A stretch of DNA of 64,000 bases from Megaleporinus macrocephalus (lineage: Eukaryota > Chordata > Actinopteri > Characiformes > Anostomidae). Shown piece by piece: positions 24,801 through 34,800 of this stretch. The stretch is from contig CM038710.1 of NCBI GenBank assembly GCA_021613375.1, positions 29,945,763 to 30,009,762 on the forward strand. Reading direction: 5' to 3'. The stretch's first letter is position 1. Every line of letters begins with the position of its first letter. The notes under the pieces are model-generated. The model was not told the DNA's origin, did no database searches, and worked only from the letters and a program-made list of their open reading frames with translations. The position numbers were made by a program, and so were the translations under genes.

Positions 24801-25627
24801 AGTGGACATGGATCTGCGGGATTATGACTCTCGGTCTGCTTTGCATGTGACAGCTGCAGAAGGTGAACTTCCCTCACTTATTTGTTCATTCACCTTGAAC
24901 TCATTAACATAATTGTATGTATGCTGTCGAAAGTCTAAAATGTTGGTGATCTTTTCCTCTTCAGGTCATTTGGAAGCTGTAAAGTTTTTAACAGGGACCT
25001 GCCGGGTGAACCCACATGTTAAGGACAGGTAATAGGCTTTTTTCCCTCTTTAAATACTGTTAGATTGATAAGTCAGATGCCTCTCTTCATTTTCTTCTGA
25101 GGACAAACACTTGGATAATAGAAGAGAACATAAGAAAAAGGAAATAATAAAAAACAGGAGTTTTCAAAACTGGAGTTCATAAAATTATTCAAAGATTCAG
25201 TGAAAACAACTATAACAATCACATAATCCGTACTTAAAGCTTTTATAGGTAGGAGAATAACAACCTCAGTGTTTCTGTCCGCCTAAATTGACAACCCCAC
25301 CTTATATTTTGTTAGACACTTTGGTCCAACATTCAGTTAAATACATTTCCTGTTCAATTATGCTCATTTTGACAGGTTCCAGACTTTTGTGCAGTGAGGA
25401 AGAAAACTGTAATAAAACATATCTCTTATTTATTGTTCAGGTGGGGAAACACACCCCTGGATGATGCAATGCAGTTTGGTCAGGAAAGTGTGGTAGAAGT
25501 GCTGAAGGAATATCAGCGCATATACTCCCACACACTCATGCCTCAGATCAACTCACAAGCACATGGCAATTATGCATTGGACGCAGAAGATCTGAAGAAC
25601 ATGGAGACCCTTGAAGGGTTTGTGTGA
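11958..25627 (+). CDS. gls2: Glutaminase 2 (mitochondrial glutaminase), 18 coding exons
   Basis: Hydrolyses glutamine to glutamate and ammonia in mitochondria. Exons: 11958-12160, 13127-13214, 14615-14736, 17492-17621, 17765-17844, 17961-18124, 18719-18777, 22041-22073, 22183-22241, 22944-23010, 23107-23157, 23254-23430, 23820-23951, 24037-24129, 24345-24406, 24786-24862, 24965-25028, 25441-25627. All phases join, giving 615 aa (human GLS2 602). Residues 1-60 are Arg-rich without acidic residues, as in a mitochondrial presequence. The beta-lactamase-like core holds the catalytic pair Ser222/Lys225 ([10 protein letters not shown]), [17 protein letters not shown] and [10 protein letters not shown]; ankyrin repeats follow at about 510-590. 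GLS2 rather than GLS: short N-terminus, Ser258 in [11 protein letters not shown], and spryd4 next door as in human 12q13. Exon 10 has a weak donor (GTTGGT). The C-terminus ends LEGFV. A possible acceptor TATTATAG lies just upstream of the ATG, so a non-coding first exon is possible. Confidence 0.93.
13381..13600. mobile_element. Short MITE with Tc1-type ends carrying an (AT)n array
   Basis: In gls2 intron 2. The left end CAGTGCAAAAGTC and right end GCCTAAAACTTTGGCACAGTACTG are inverted relatives of each other; this pair is a familiar fish repeat signature. The interior shares AGCTCACAAGATATCAA with the copy at 17,091-17,449, in opposite orientation. (AT)n occupies 13,408-13,453. Confidence 0.6.
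13408..13453. repeat. (AT)n microsatellite
   Basis: Pure TA repeat of about 46 bp inside the MITE in gls2 intron 2; self-complementary and likely to be length-variable. Confidence 0.95.
13945..14215. repeat. Degenerate tandem repeat, ~20-30 bp units
   Basis: In gls2 intron 2. Variants of CAAAAGTTTGGAATCAGCA recur (AAAACATTTGGAGTCAGCA, GAGTTTGGAATTGTTCAGCA, TCAAAAGTTTTTAATCACTG, AAAATTTGGTATCAGCAG). Spacing is irregular, so the array is old. Confidence 0.55.
15786..15836 (+). repeat. (AAT)n microsatellite
   Basis: About 50 bp of uninterrupted TAA triplets in gls2 intron 3. Confidence 0.95.
17091..17449. mobile_element. Second copy of the Tc1-type MITE, degraded
   Basis: In gls2 intron 3, ending about 40 bp before exon 4. 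It starts ACTGTACAAAAGTC and ends TTTTAGGAACAGTAC, both decayed versions of the ends at 13,381-13,600, and shares GCTCACAAGATATCAA with that copy in inverted orientation. Confidence 0.45.
17668..17700 (+). repeat. (CT)n microsatellite in gls2 intron 4
   Basis: About 30 bp of TC repeats. A shorter (TC)n run at 17,935-17,957 serves as the polypyrimidine tract of exon 6. Confidence 0.85.
18778..22040 (+). other. gls2 intron 7, no gene recognised
   Basis: A 3.3 kb intron. AT-rich, with short open frames (for example 20,512-20,820) that show no family resemblance, and no intact transposon that I can recognise. Confidence 0.6.
22296..22903 (+). mobile_element. Degraded Tc1-like transposon in gls2 intron 9
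   Basis: The left end CTGTGCAAAAGTTGAG... with GTTAAAATGGCCA at 22,342 pairs with the right end AATGGCCATTTTAACAGG ... CTTTGCACAG, so the inverted termini are about 65-75 bp, degraded. The part at 22,545-22,620 matches the transposase remnant at 8,297-8,390 (GACCACCCCAGGAGCCAGACC against GGCCACCCCAGAGCCAAGACC). Frames are broken. Target TA is still present on the left. Confidence 0.75.
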
Positions 25628-25974
25628 TGAATGCTGCTGAGAGGCATGTAGTACACTGCCACACATAGCACCATTTTGGAAAGAGACCATGTAAGAAGGT
25701 CAGCTATTGCTGTCGCAGTATAGCAGAGGTCTTCATACAGGTCTTTAGGATTCCCCAGGCAGTCCACAACCCCTGCCATAATGGCAAAAATGTGGACTGT
25801 CTGGGGGGTCCTTACAAGACCAGAGTGAACCCCTCTGCTGACTCATTTGAACTTTCACTTTCAATGAAACAAACGTCCATATTAATGTAATTATTATCCA
25901 AATTCTGTCAGCTGGTTTCTCAGACATGGATTAAGCCTTGTATTGGACTAAATGGTGCCTTTCCCCGAAAAGCT

Positions 25975-26250
25975 TTTTTTAATCTACTCTAAAATTAAAG
26001 GGAATGGTTCTAGAACAATAAGCTCTGTATAGAACGATTCCATGCATGACATCAACACAAGAGCCGAATCGTTCTGGGAGCTATATACTATTTTTTTCAA
26101 AGGTTCTATATAGAACCATATACAACACATCATTCATCAGTCCACAGAACCATTTTGCTATGCAAACAGCCATTTAGGAACCAAACTTTCTTGACTTTGT
26201 TCAAAATAGAACCCTTCCCTTTACTAAAGAACCATCTTTTCAAGCCTACA
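25975..26250. repeat. Fold-back (Angel-like) repeat in the gls2 3'UTR
   Basis: Several opposed AGAACC/GGTTCT motifs, including the palindrome GGTTCTATATAGAACC at 26,101-26,116, with AGAACGATTC and GAATCGTTCT as inverted partners at 26,032 and 26,067. This style matches the fish Angel-type MITEs. Fragments with the same motifs occur at about 5,550-5,610, 6,215-6,250 and 9,785-9,930. Confidence 0.5.
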
Positions 26251-26848
26251 TAGCTTAATCTGGGTTGAGGAATTTGACAATATATACATTCAGTCATTAA
26301 ACCCAAGTGGCACATTGGGAATAAATGCTGGTAATGTTAATGTATACAATCAGTAAAAGACAAACTTATTTGATAGAAAATGTTTTAGCACAGCAATAGC
26401 ACCACCAAACTAGAAGTAACCTTTACCATTAGACTTTATGCATTTGGAATGAGGTCTATATTTATGAGAGGGACGAATGCTGTACAGCCATAGAAACAAT
26501 GTGCTTTCATAGCACTCATGTTGTATATTTGTAAATATGTATCTGCATATAATGCACTAAATGTATGTATATTTAATATAAGTTGTCCTTTTAAAATTAT
26601 TTAAAAAGGCCAAATATGCTATATTATTTATTACAGTCAGTGTAAGGTTTTGGGAATCTCAGTCAGGATGCAGAATGTAAGTTGTTAAAATGCAAAAGAT
26701 AATTGAGTGTATATGGTTTGTACACAGCTATATAGAGTAACTGTCATAAAAACAAAATATATCTCCATGTTTTGTGGATATTTGTACAAACACAAATTTG
26801 TACAAGTTTGAAGCTGCGTGTGAGGTAAAACTGGGCATATGAAATGTA

Positions 26849-26854
26849 AATAAA
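26849..26854 (+). terminator. gls2 polyadenylation signal
   Basis: AATAAA about 1.2 kb downstream of the stop codon, the first canonical signal in a plausible 3'UTR. Cleavage is expected 10-30 bp further on. Confidence 0.6.
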
Positions 26855-26859
26855 GATGG

Positions 26860-27697
26860 TCCACTAAAAAGAGTCTCTCTATTTTATTGAAAAAAGTTGT
26901 TCACTCCTAACACTTCACAGCATGAGCGCACATTGAGAAACTGCATAATCAGAATTTCAGTATACTTCTTCCATGTTCACATAAATCTGTAGCAGTGTTT
27001 TGATCATAGCTGGACCTAGGTTGAGACACACAATACAAACAATGGCAATGCCAAGCTCATTAATGTTTCAAGTAAGCATATTCATTTATGACATATTACA
27101 ATCAGTCCCACAAGTCATGAGCATTGTATCACATTTGTTAAAAAGAGAGTTTATAGTTGTCGCAGCAGTAAGATTTAGAGATTCTGCTATTTAAGCTGCT
27201 TAATTTTGTTCTTCAGTTAGTGTAGAAGGACCCTGCGAGAGGGTCTGGAGGTACTGCTTTCCTTCAGGATGGTCATCCCATATCGTCTTGCACACAGATT
27301 AACTGTCAGTTCATTTTATGTCTATCTGCCACGTCTGTTGTGGAAAATAGTCACCAAGAACTTCTTTGTTCTCCAAATGCATTTAGAACAGAACCCATTA
27401 GGCAGTTGCTGAATTTCATTGTAGGCTGCTTATGTTGTAGCACATAAGAACTCTTAAATCAAAGACAACAAACAGTAAATTAAAGATGTGAGGACGGGCT
27501 TTTATATCATACATGACATAGTATGATATATTCATAGAATTTAGCAACAGCCATAAACAGCCTAGTATAAGAGCATTTTGAGTCAAGTACTAGAAAAAAA
27601 ATTTTATTGCACAGATGAGGCTGACAGAGGCCGAATTGAATAACTCTGAAGTATTCCTTTAAGAGGCCGGTGCTGGCTATGAATGCAAGTGTTAGTA
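26860..27697 (-). other. Convergent gls2-spryd4 3' region
   Basis: No coding exon seen. If the distal minus-strand signal at 26,887-26,882 is used, this is spryd4 3'UTR; otherwise it is spacer. Confidence 0.4.
27603..27608 (-). terminator. spryd4 proximal polyadenylation signal
   Basis: AATAAA on the minus strand, 90 bp past the stop codon. A second minus-strand AATAAA lies at 26,887-26,882, so a longer 3'UTR reaching the gls2 end is possible. Confidence 0.5.
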
Positions 27698-29455
27698 TTA
27701 AAGCCCTGGTGGCACTTCTAACCCAGAATGTGTGAGTATTTCTCCATCCCACAATGCAAAAGCTGGGCTGACTGGCGTGCGGAACTGTGTCTTCATTGTG
27801 TGGACCACCCTGGCTGTCTGGGTATCGACCAGGCTGAGCCGGCCTGCCTCAAAGTCAAGAAAAAGCCCGACTCGATCGGGCTTCCCCACCAGCGTCACAG
27901 GTACCAGCTTATTGGCGGTCATGGCGTACCATTTCCTCTGAACGTAGGAGAAGACCCAGGACGAGGAGTTTGTACCAATGCACTCATCACGTGACGTTGC
28001 TACGTCTGCGACTCCCACGCGGAACTCGTGGGACTTTTTCACAGTAACCTCCCAGTAATGTCGCCCAGAGTCGATCTGACGGTCGGCCAGCACCACAGCC
28101 CAGTCTCGGAAACGGAGAGGGGAATCCTGCACATGGCTGGGGTCAAGACCCAATATGCGGTAGATAACACCGGTATCTTTCCTGAAAAGGTCAAGACTGC
28201 TGTGGGCCGTCCGCTCATCAAGCTTAAACTGGAGCTCTAAGAAAGAGAAAACATGGTTTATATTACATCCCAACATCAGCAGTGCTCATTCTAGATGGTC
28301 CTGCTCAAAGGTATCAGCTAATCAACAAGCCCTTCCTAAGCTGTTTAAAGGAGGAGTTAACAAAAGGAAGAACTGCATTAACTATGCATCAACAGTTGCA
28401 TAGTTAAAAACAATGTACTGAGTACTGAAACAGTGTACAGCGGTTTCAGTCTATACAGCCCTTCTGTCTGTTCCAAGTGTCTCTCTAGCAGGCTTTGGCA
28501 TAAACAACAGTCAGGCATCAAAGCTAGGATCTGGGTTCATTCCATTGGGCTAAAATAAGAGTAAGGGGGCAGGGCTTTTGCTTGTGCACACAATTTCACA
28601 CTCACTTTTATCGCAAATGAATACTGGCCCCATATGTACAAGATAAGCCATCTTGTTAACTTACGATAATTAGTAGCACTGAAAACTTCACAATGGTGCA
28701 CAATAAACTTACAAAACATCAAAAAAATAATTATATTATTATTTAATTGTACTGAACCTTAAAATACATGTATTACACAACATAGTTACCAATTATCCTA
28801 CAGTCTGTATAGACCTCATAACACCTTTGATCTTCATCATTCTGGTGGCTTCAATCACTGAGAAGAAGGCAATACTGATAGGACAACAAAAGTCACTGCC
28901 TTGACTCTCACCAGATAATCAACAGTGAAATCAGTGACTCCAGATTAAAGGCTTTACGTTCAGCCTGACCTTCAGATGTGTTTGTATTTTTCTTTGGGCT
29001 GCTCACTAGCCGCGGTTATTGGGTCACTGTGACAAAGGTCACACTACTGTTTGCTCTTGCTGTGGTGAGTTACGTAACCCGTTCAACAAAGGCACAGCCA
29101 CTGGGTGTACATTCGCTTACAGGCAGTCAAAGTCTTGTGCGCTTGTGAATCACTTATAAGACCAAGGCTTCGTGACCTTGCTGTAACAAGTCTAGCAAAT
29201 ACAGTATCAACCTGTTAAATAAATCCAGAGTGGTGGTCGAGGGTCCACTCAGAGAGGGGCGCATGACCTACAGCTCCCCGCGAATCTACTGGAAGATGGC
29301 GACTCGATTTATTTTTACTCACGGTTTTGCGTGCTGTTGGTGATATAAGATCTCCAGGAGAGCCGGTCTGTCCCGCGATGAGCAGCAAACAGAACCGTGG
29401 CTGCACTCCGGCCTGCTAAGCGGCCACATAGCACCATGCGTAAGGGCAGCGCCAT
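27698..29455 (-). CDS. spryd4: SPRY domain-containing protein 4
   Basis: Two exons: 29455-29323 (133 bp, donor GTGAGT) and 28236-27698 (acceptor TTTCTTAG). The spliced frame gives 223 aa (human 207). The first 45 residues (MALPLRMVLCGRLAGRSAAT...) are basic and hydroxylated without acidic residues until Asp31, like a mitochondrial targeting sequence and like the human MALLFARSLRL start. The SPRY/B30.2-type domain fills the rest, with SGRHYWEVTVKKS, WAVVLAD, KWYAM, VGLFLDFEAGRLSLVD and PAFALWDGEILTHSGLEVP; no RING or B-box. Function in the family is poorly known; the human protein is reported in mitochondria. It lies tail-to-tail with gls2, as in human. A first-exon start 18 bp further in (Met7) is possible. 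Confidence 0.93.
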
Positions 29456-31807
29456 GTTTCTGCACAGGAGCCATGCGCTTCCTGCCCTCCCGCGATCCCC
29501 GCCGCGCGCACAAGTCGTTCAGTTGAACCGGCTCTTTTCAATGAATCGACTCTCAGGGCCAAGTGAACCAAACCTTTGTGTGCTGATATAATATAATTCT
29601 TCTTATAAGGCATATTGTCAGTTTCCCTATTACAATAGAGTCTGTATTGAACACCCATCTATATCATTAAAATCTTTTTTTCATTGAAGGGCCTGTTGTA
29701 CATTTTCTTGCATTCATTTTTATGTAAATAACCTCTGTTTTGATTCACACTCATGTATTGTGCCTCATTCAAAAAGCAACCTGAAGCAAAAAATGACCAG
29801 TGCATTTAGTAAATGTTCACTACTTACATACTCATCTATTCACAAATAGATATTTACAAATTGGTATGAAATTCAGTTTAAGTGAGCCCTTTTAGTGTAT
29901 TTTGGACTCTTTCAATGACCATGTGTGGCCTGTTGTTGGTCACTGAAGCACATTTTATTATTTAGCCTTTGAAAAATACATAATTGTGATTAACTGTGAG
30001 AATAATAGGCAGCTTAATTGGTAACTTAATCACCAGTATAATTTAGTGACAGTGGACTTAATCTGAAACCACAGTGAATCTTTGAACTGCTCATTTGATT
30101 CATTGGAACAGATGAATCGGTTTGGAACCGTGCATCGATGTTTCCTCGTATTGCTGCCCTCTACAGTTCGAGAACAATATTCTGCAAAACCTGTCTCCAA
30201 GATTCCCATGTACTCTTCAACTAACCAACACATGCACAACATATTCAGAACTATTCAGAATATAATGCAAACTATTTATTAGTTATTCATTAACAAAAGG
30301 TGGTGATAAAAATGACATACTGGATTGGATAAAATATAGCATACAAAAATTCAAGATTAATTGACTTGACAAACAACACTTGGGTCGATAACAAATTAAA
30401 TATTAATGAGTTCATTGCTCTGCTTGATACATTTTGATTTGAGTCAACTAGACTAGTCTAAATGACCACAACAATAATGTCTGAACTACAACTACAGAAA
30501 AAAGATTCACAAATAAAAATAATAAAGGAAATTGATTAGGTTTAGCACCCACTAGCTTTCAGTGATATCCTTTTTTGTGCTAGTGGCTATAGGACAATAA
30601 TATTAGAATAATAGGGAGTATAATCTGCAATAACATAACAGTGAATAAACAATTTAATCACACTATTCATACTACTCAAATCCCTTACGATTCTTTAGCC
30701 ACTCAGAGTTGGACACAAATAGGATTTTTTCATCTCCTTGTAAACAGTCCAAAATCAGAGCAGTTTCACATTATCAAGAAAACTCCTGCACTGGCTCATG
30801 AGCAGAATAATAAAAATAAATGTATAATAAACATGTTGGTCAGTAAACAAGGCAAATATCATCATGAGCTAATCATGTGTGAATTAAAGTACGATATGTG
30901 CTGCAGTTTATATAATTGTTGTTAAAGACCAAGCACTCCTACTGGCACAGTCTTACCAGATAAAAACAACCCATGCTTTACTTCAACTGGTGTATTACTA
31001 GAGAAAGTAAGCATTCTATTGGACGCTAGACACTTCTGAACACAGTACAGAGCTGCAGCTAATACTATGGCTGTGGTGAAAAATGAACTGACTTTTAATA
31101 ACCAATAGACTCTTTACACCAAAGTCAGTCTACTCAGGGTTGTTTAGTGTTTATCCAGAATGGTTGGGGAACACTGTGAAAACAGGAGTGATGACCTGAT
31201 TTCCATTAAACAGGAATGTAGTATCATCAATGGCTATTAACGGGTAAACTAACCCAGCACCGCAACAAGAAGATACTTTAAACTGGTATTGTAACACATC
31301 ACTGTAGTAAGAAAGCTTGACAATGACAACACTAGTGCCTAGAGCATGTACAAGACACTGCCCTTTGACTAAAAACACATTGTCTTCACTCATCTAAAGC
31401 AGTAAATTCTAAATGTAAAAGTTTTATCTATTAAGAAAGACTAAAAGTAGTTTCTCAGTTCACAAACTGCTGCTGATGTTCTTGTAAGAATGATTTGCCA
31501 TCAAAAACGTGCTGAAGGACCATGGTTCTTGTGCACTACTTAAGAAACAACGAGGCATTGCAACAGTTCTGGAGTACTCCTTGCTCATGTGCCGCAGGGC
31601 CTGAACTGAAGATGTTCTGATGATAAGTAGCGTAGATAAAGTCTCCTCACGGTTGGTTAGGGGTTTTGTTCTCTGGTTCAGTGCATTTGCATTTCACAGT
31701 GATGTCATGTAGACCTAGGACTGCCTCCATGGCAGATCCAAATGATGAGTCTGTTTATTACTTGTTTCGTCTCCAGCTGATGTCTGTGTCTGCTTAAGTG
31801 TCAGTGC
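29456..31807. other. Spacer between spryd4 promoter and porcn 3' end
   Basis: 29,456-29,530 is GC- and CpG-richer and is the probable spryd4 promoter. The remainder is AT-rich with no recognisable exon; the part near 30,950-31,800 may be porcn 3'UTR because no strong signal other than the minus-strand AATAAA at 31,759-31,754 delimits it. Confidence 0.45.
31754..31759 (-). terminator. Possible porcn polyadenylation signal
   Basis: Minus-strand AATAAA, 49 bp after the TGA. Short for a vertebrate 3'UTR, so a more distal site may be the main one. Confidence 0.35.
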
Positions 31808-34800
31808 TCACATAATAAGGCGGTACACAACCCAAAGGCCAAAGGTCACCCAATGACTGATCCAGCTCAACTCTGTCCATTTATGTATAGTGTGACCACC
31901 CAGGACATCCTGTGGAACAAATGACATAACTGTATGTTATTTATTTCATATAAAAAACTTCCAAGAAAAAAACTGAGACTCATGCAGTGGTATATATACA
32001 TTTAAAGTTAATCAGTGCATGGTGTGCAACAAGATGGACATCATGTGGTCATATATCGGTACTGCATCATAGTTCTGGCAGAGATCCACTATACATTGTA
32101 TACTCTAAACTGGCAGTAAGTTTTTTTTTACCTCATCTGAGTCTATATCATCAGTGCTGGAGCCGAAGACTGAACCCAGGTAGGTTAGGTGGAGCACTGC
32201 TAGCACGCTAAAGCTTCCATTAATGAAGTACACCCAAAAAGCCTAGAAAATAAAAATACAGCAAGGACAACAACAGACACAGTTATTACTCCAGTAATGT
32301 AAAACTGTAACTGCCTAAAGGCATATAAGAAGCAGACAGAGAAGTATTAAACCAGCATCATATCCAAACTGGAGCCCATTCTGTCTATAAACACGATCAA
32401 CAGGAACACCATTACAGAAATCCTAGGCGGAGGTAGGCTATTCAACTATAATAACAGTCACTACATTACTAAATACTGTATGTTTTAGCAACTAAATAGT
32501 TTAAGTAAGGTTTTGCTTGAGAAGGATGGACTACAGTGATTCATGGAAGCTGTTTTTTTTCTCTGAAATGTCTTTTAAATTATGTATAAATTAATAAAGC
32601 TAAATTAATGGATCACCTTATAATTCTACATAGTATAATTGACTAAAATACGCAAATCACAAAATAAAGCTTGACCCCACCTCCCTGTTTCGGTGTTTGC
32701 AGTCTGATGGGCATCTCTTTGAGAGAACACATGCGTTTAAGATGGTGGACAACCTTTTTCTCAACACTACAACAGAGATTAACCGATCAATTTATTACAC
32801 ATTCATGAACAGTTATATATTTTATGGGAAATCTTTATAAACCATATACATAATTAATTCCTTTAAAACATACTCAGTCATTTGTTATACAGAGTTACTA
32901 ATCATGGACACCAAAGTAAATATATTAGATACTCACCATGCTCAATATATGTCATGAAGCCAAGTGTTACTAAAACTGCTCCAATGTGGAAGCTTAATCC
33001 CTGAAAGGCACCACAAAAACAGCAACCAAGAAACAAATGTATTAAAAGGCAACAAGTACATATCGGAGTACAACACAGGAACATTAGGGACTTTATGTTT
33101 TAAATACATGGAAAAAGAGATAGGAAAGATATACTCACATGCAGCAAAGTGCTGGCGGTATAGGTAAGGAGGATGGCCTGAAATGTCCCTAGTTTCAGAG
33201 CCTTCCTGAAGACATCTGAACATGCAGAGGTACAGGCAGCAATTAACACATATTTTGTAGCTAAAAGCTTAGAACATTTAAGGTGCACTGTGTTTTATTG
33301 CTTGTTAAAATTTAAATAAAATTAAATGTATCTGACCCACATTTAAACACTGTGTACTTGTTTTAGCTGTAAGTGCCTGTGAAGCCTAAATTATTTATTC
33401 AAAAGCTGTTGGGTCGGATTTGCAAGCTTCATTTGGACCCAGTAATACATTTATACAGACTGACCTCGCCATCTTAAGCTTTAAACAAGGTGCAGCTCGA
33501 TGGCCTGGATACCCAGGCACTAGAAATGTAGCTTGCAGTGGTAGGGTAGACAGCATAGTGGATAGCTAGTTGCTTGCAATTACACATTTCCACCAGAGAG
33601 GTCTCTAAATCCCAATACATATGTAGTGCTGTTTTAAACAAACAAACAAAATGTGTTTCAAACGTCACCACGGACAAAAGCTTACACGTATTGAGCCAGC
33701 GAGACATGGGCTGATTCCAAGAAGTTACAACCTCCACCATAGACCTTGGAAACTCAACATTTAGTGGTTTAGCCACTGCAAGATCCCTGCAGAAACAGTA
33801 AGATAAAGGATGATAGACAGGCAGAAAGAGAGAAAGAGAGTGAGTTCAGTTCTCTAAAAAGGTAAAACCATATAATTATCTGGGCAGTAAATGTGATGTC
33901 TGTACAAACCACTTGAGGTTATCCTTCTCTTCTGTGAACCCAGCACCTGCCAGTGTAGTAGTGGTCTCACTAAAGTAACTTACAAAGTAGTTACTAAAAT
34001 GAAAGGACATGGTGTTTTCATAGGCCAGCAACCACCTGATACAAGGAATCAGAGATGTTATTACAGACTTCAGACAAAGAATGGCTCTCAGAGTTAACTA
34101 CTGTATACAGCAAACAAAGAGTACATTGAGAAACATGCTTCTACCTTGCAATGGAGCCTCTGAGAAGCAGGGAGGTGAAAAGAAAAGAGGTAAATTTTTA
34201 GTGACAATGAAAAAACCTGATAGAGGCTGTCAATACAAAATATAAGATGCATAAGACTGTGTAAAAATTTGTCGCTCCAAAAAAAGTTAGTGGTGGATTA
34301 TTTATTATAGATATATTGAAAAACGATATTTTGTGATTTCGTTCTGAAATAGCTGAACTTGATCATTTTACGTCTGTTTGTATACTTAAATTACAAAACT
34401 GCACAATGTTCATGTATTCAGAATAAAACATTAATTCTAAAAGCGAGAGAACAATAATAATATAAGATAAATGATAACAAATGAAATAGAAATTACCTGA
34501 TTTTTCGCCTCTTCTTACTGCGAGAACAACAGCAAAAACATTACGTCATTAGACAAAATTGTAATTCAAGTTTTAGAAAAGATACACAAAACAAAATGTA
34601 CTGCAAATGAACTCTTTATGGGTTTATTCTGCAGTTAGTGATTTTAAAGGGCCCATATTGTGTAAAACCTAATTTCTCTGTTTTTTGGTATAAAACAGGT
34701 GTTTTTGATTGTGTCTGTGGGGATTTGTTTAGTAGAAAGTGATGGTGGATGAGAAGACCTGGCTCACAATCAACTTTCCAGGGTGCTTCTGCCTTAATCC

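Larger units (their letters stand above)
25628..26880 (+). other. gls2 3'UTR
   Basis: From the TGA at 25,625-25,627 to just after the AATAAA at 26,849-26,854. Contains a fold-back repeat block (about 25,975-26,250) rich in GGTTCTATATAGAACC-type palindromes. No open frame with coding character. Confidence 0.65.

Noticed and set aside
11958..25627. Assignment of the glutaminase to GLS (kidney type) instead of GLS2
   Set aside because: Some segments match GLS ([23 protein letters not shown]), but the short N-terminus, DPRLRDCM, the Ser in [11 protein letters not shown] and adjacency to spryd4 favour gls2.
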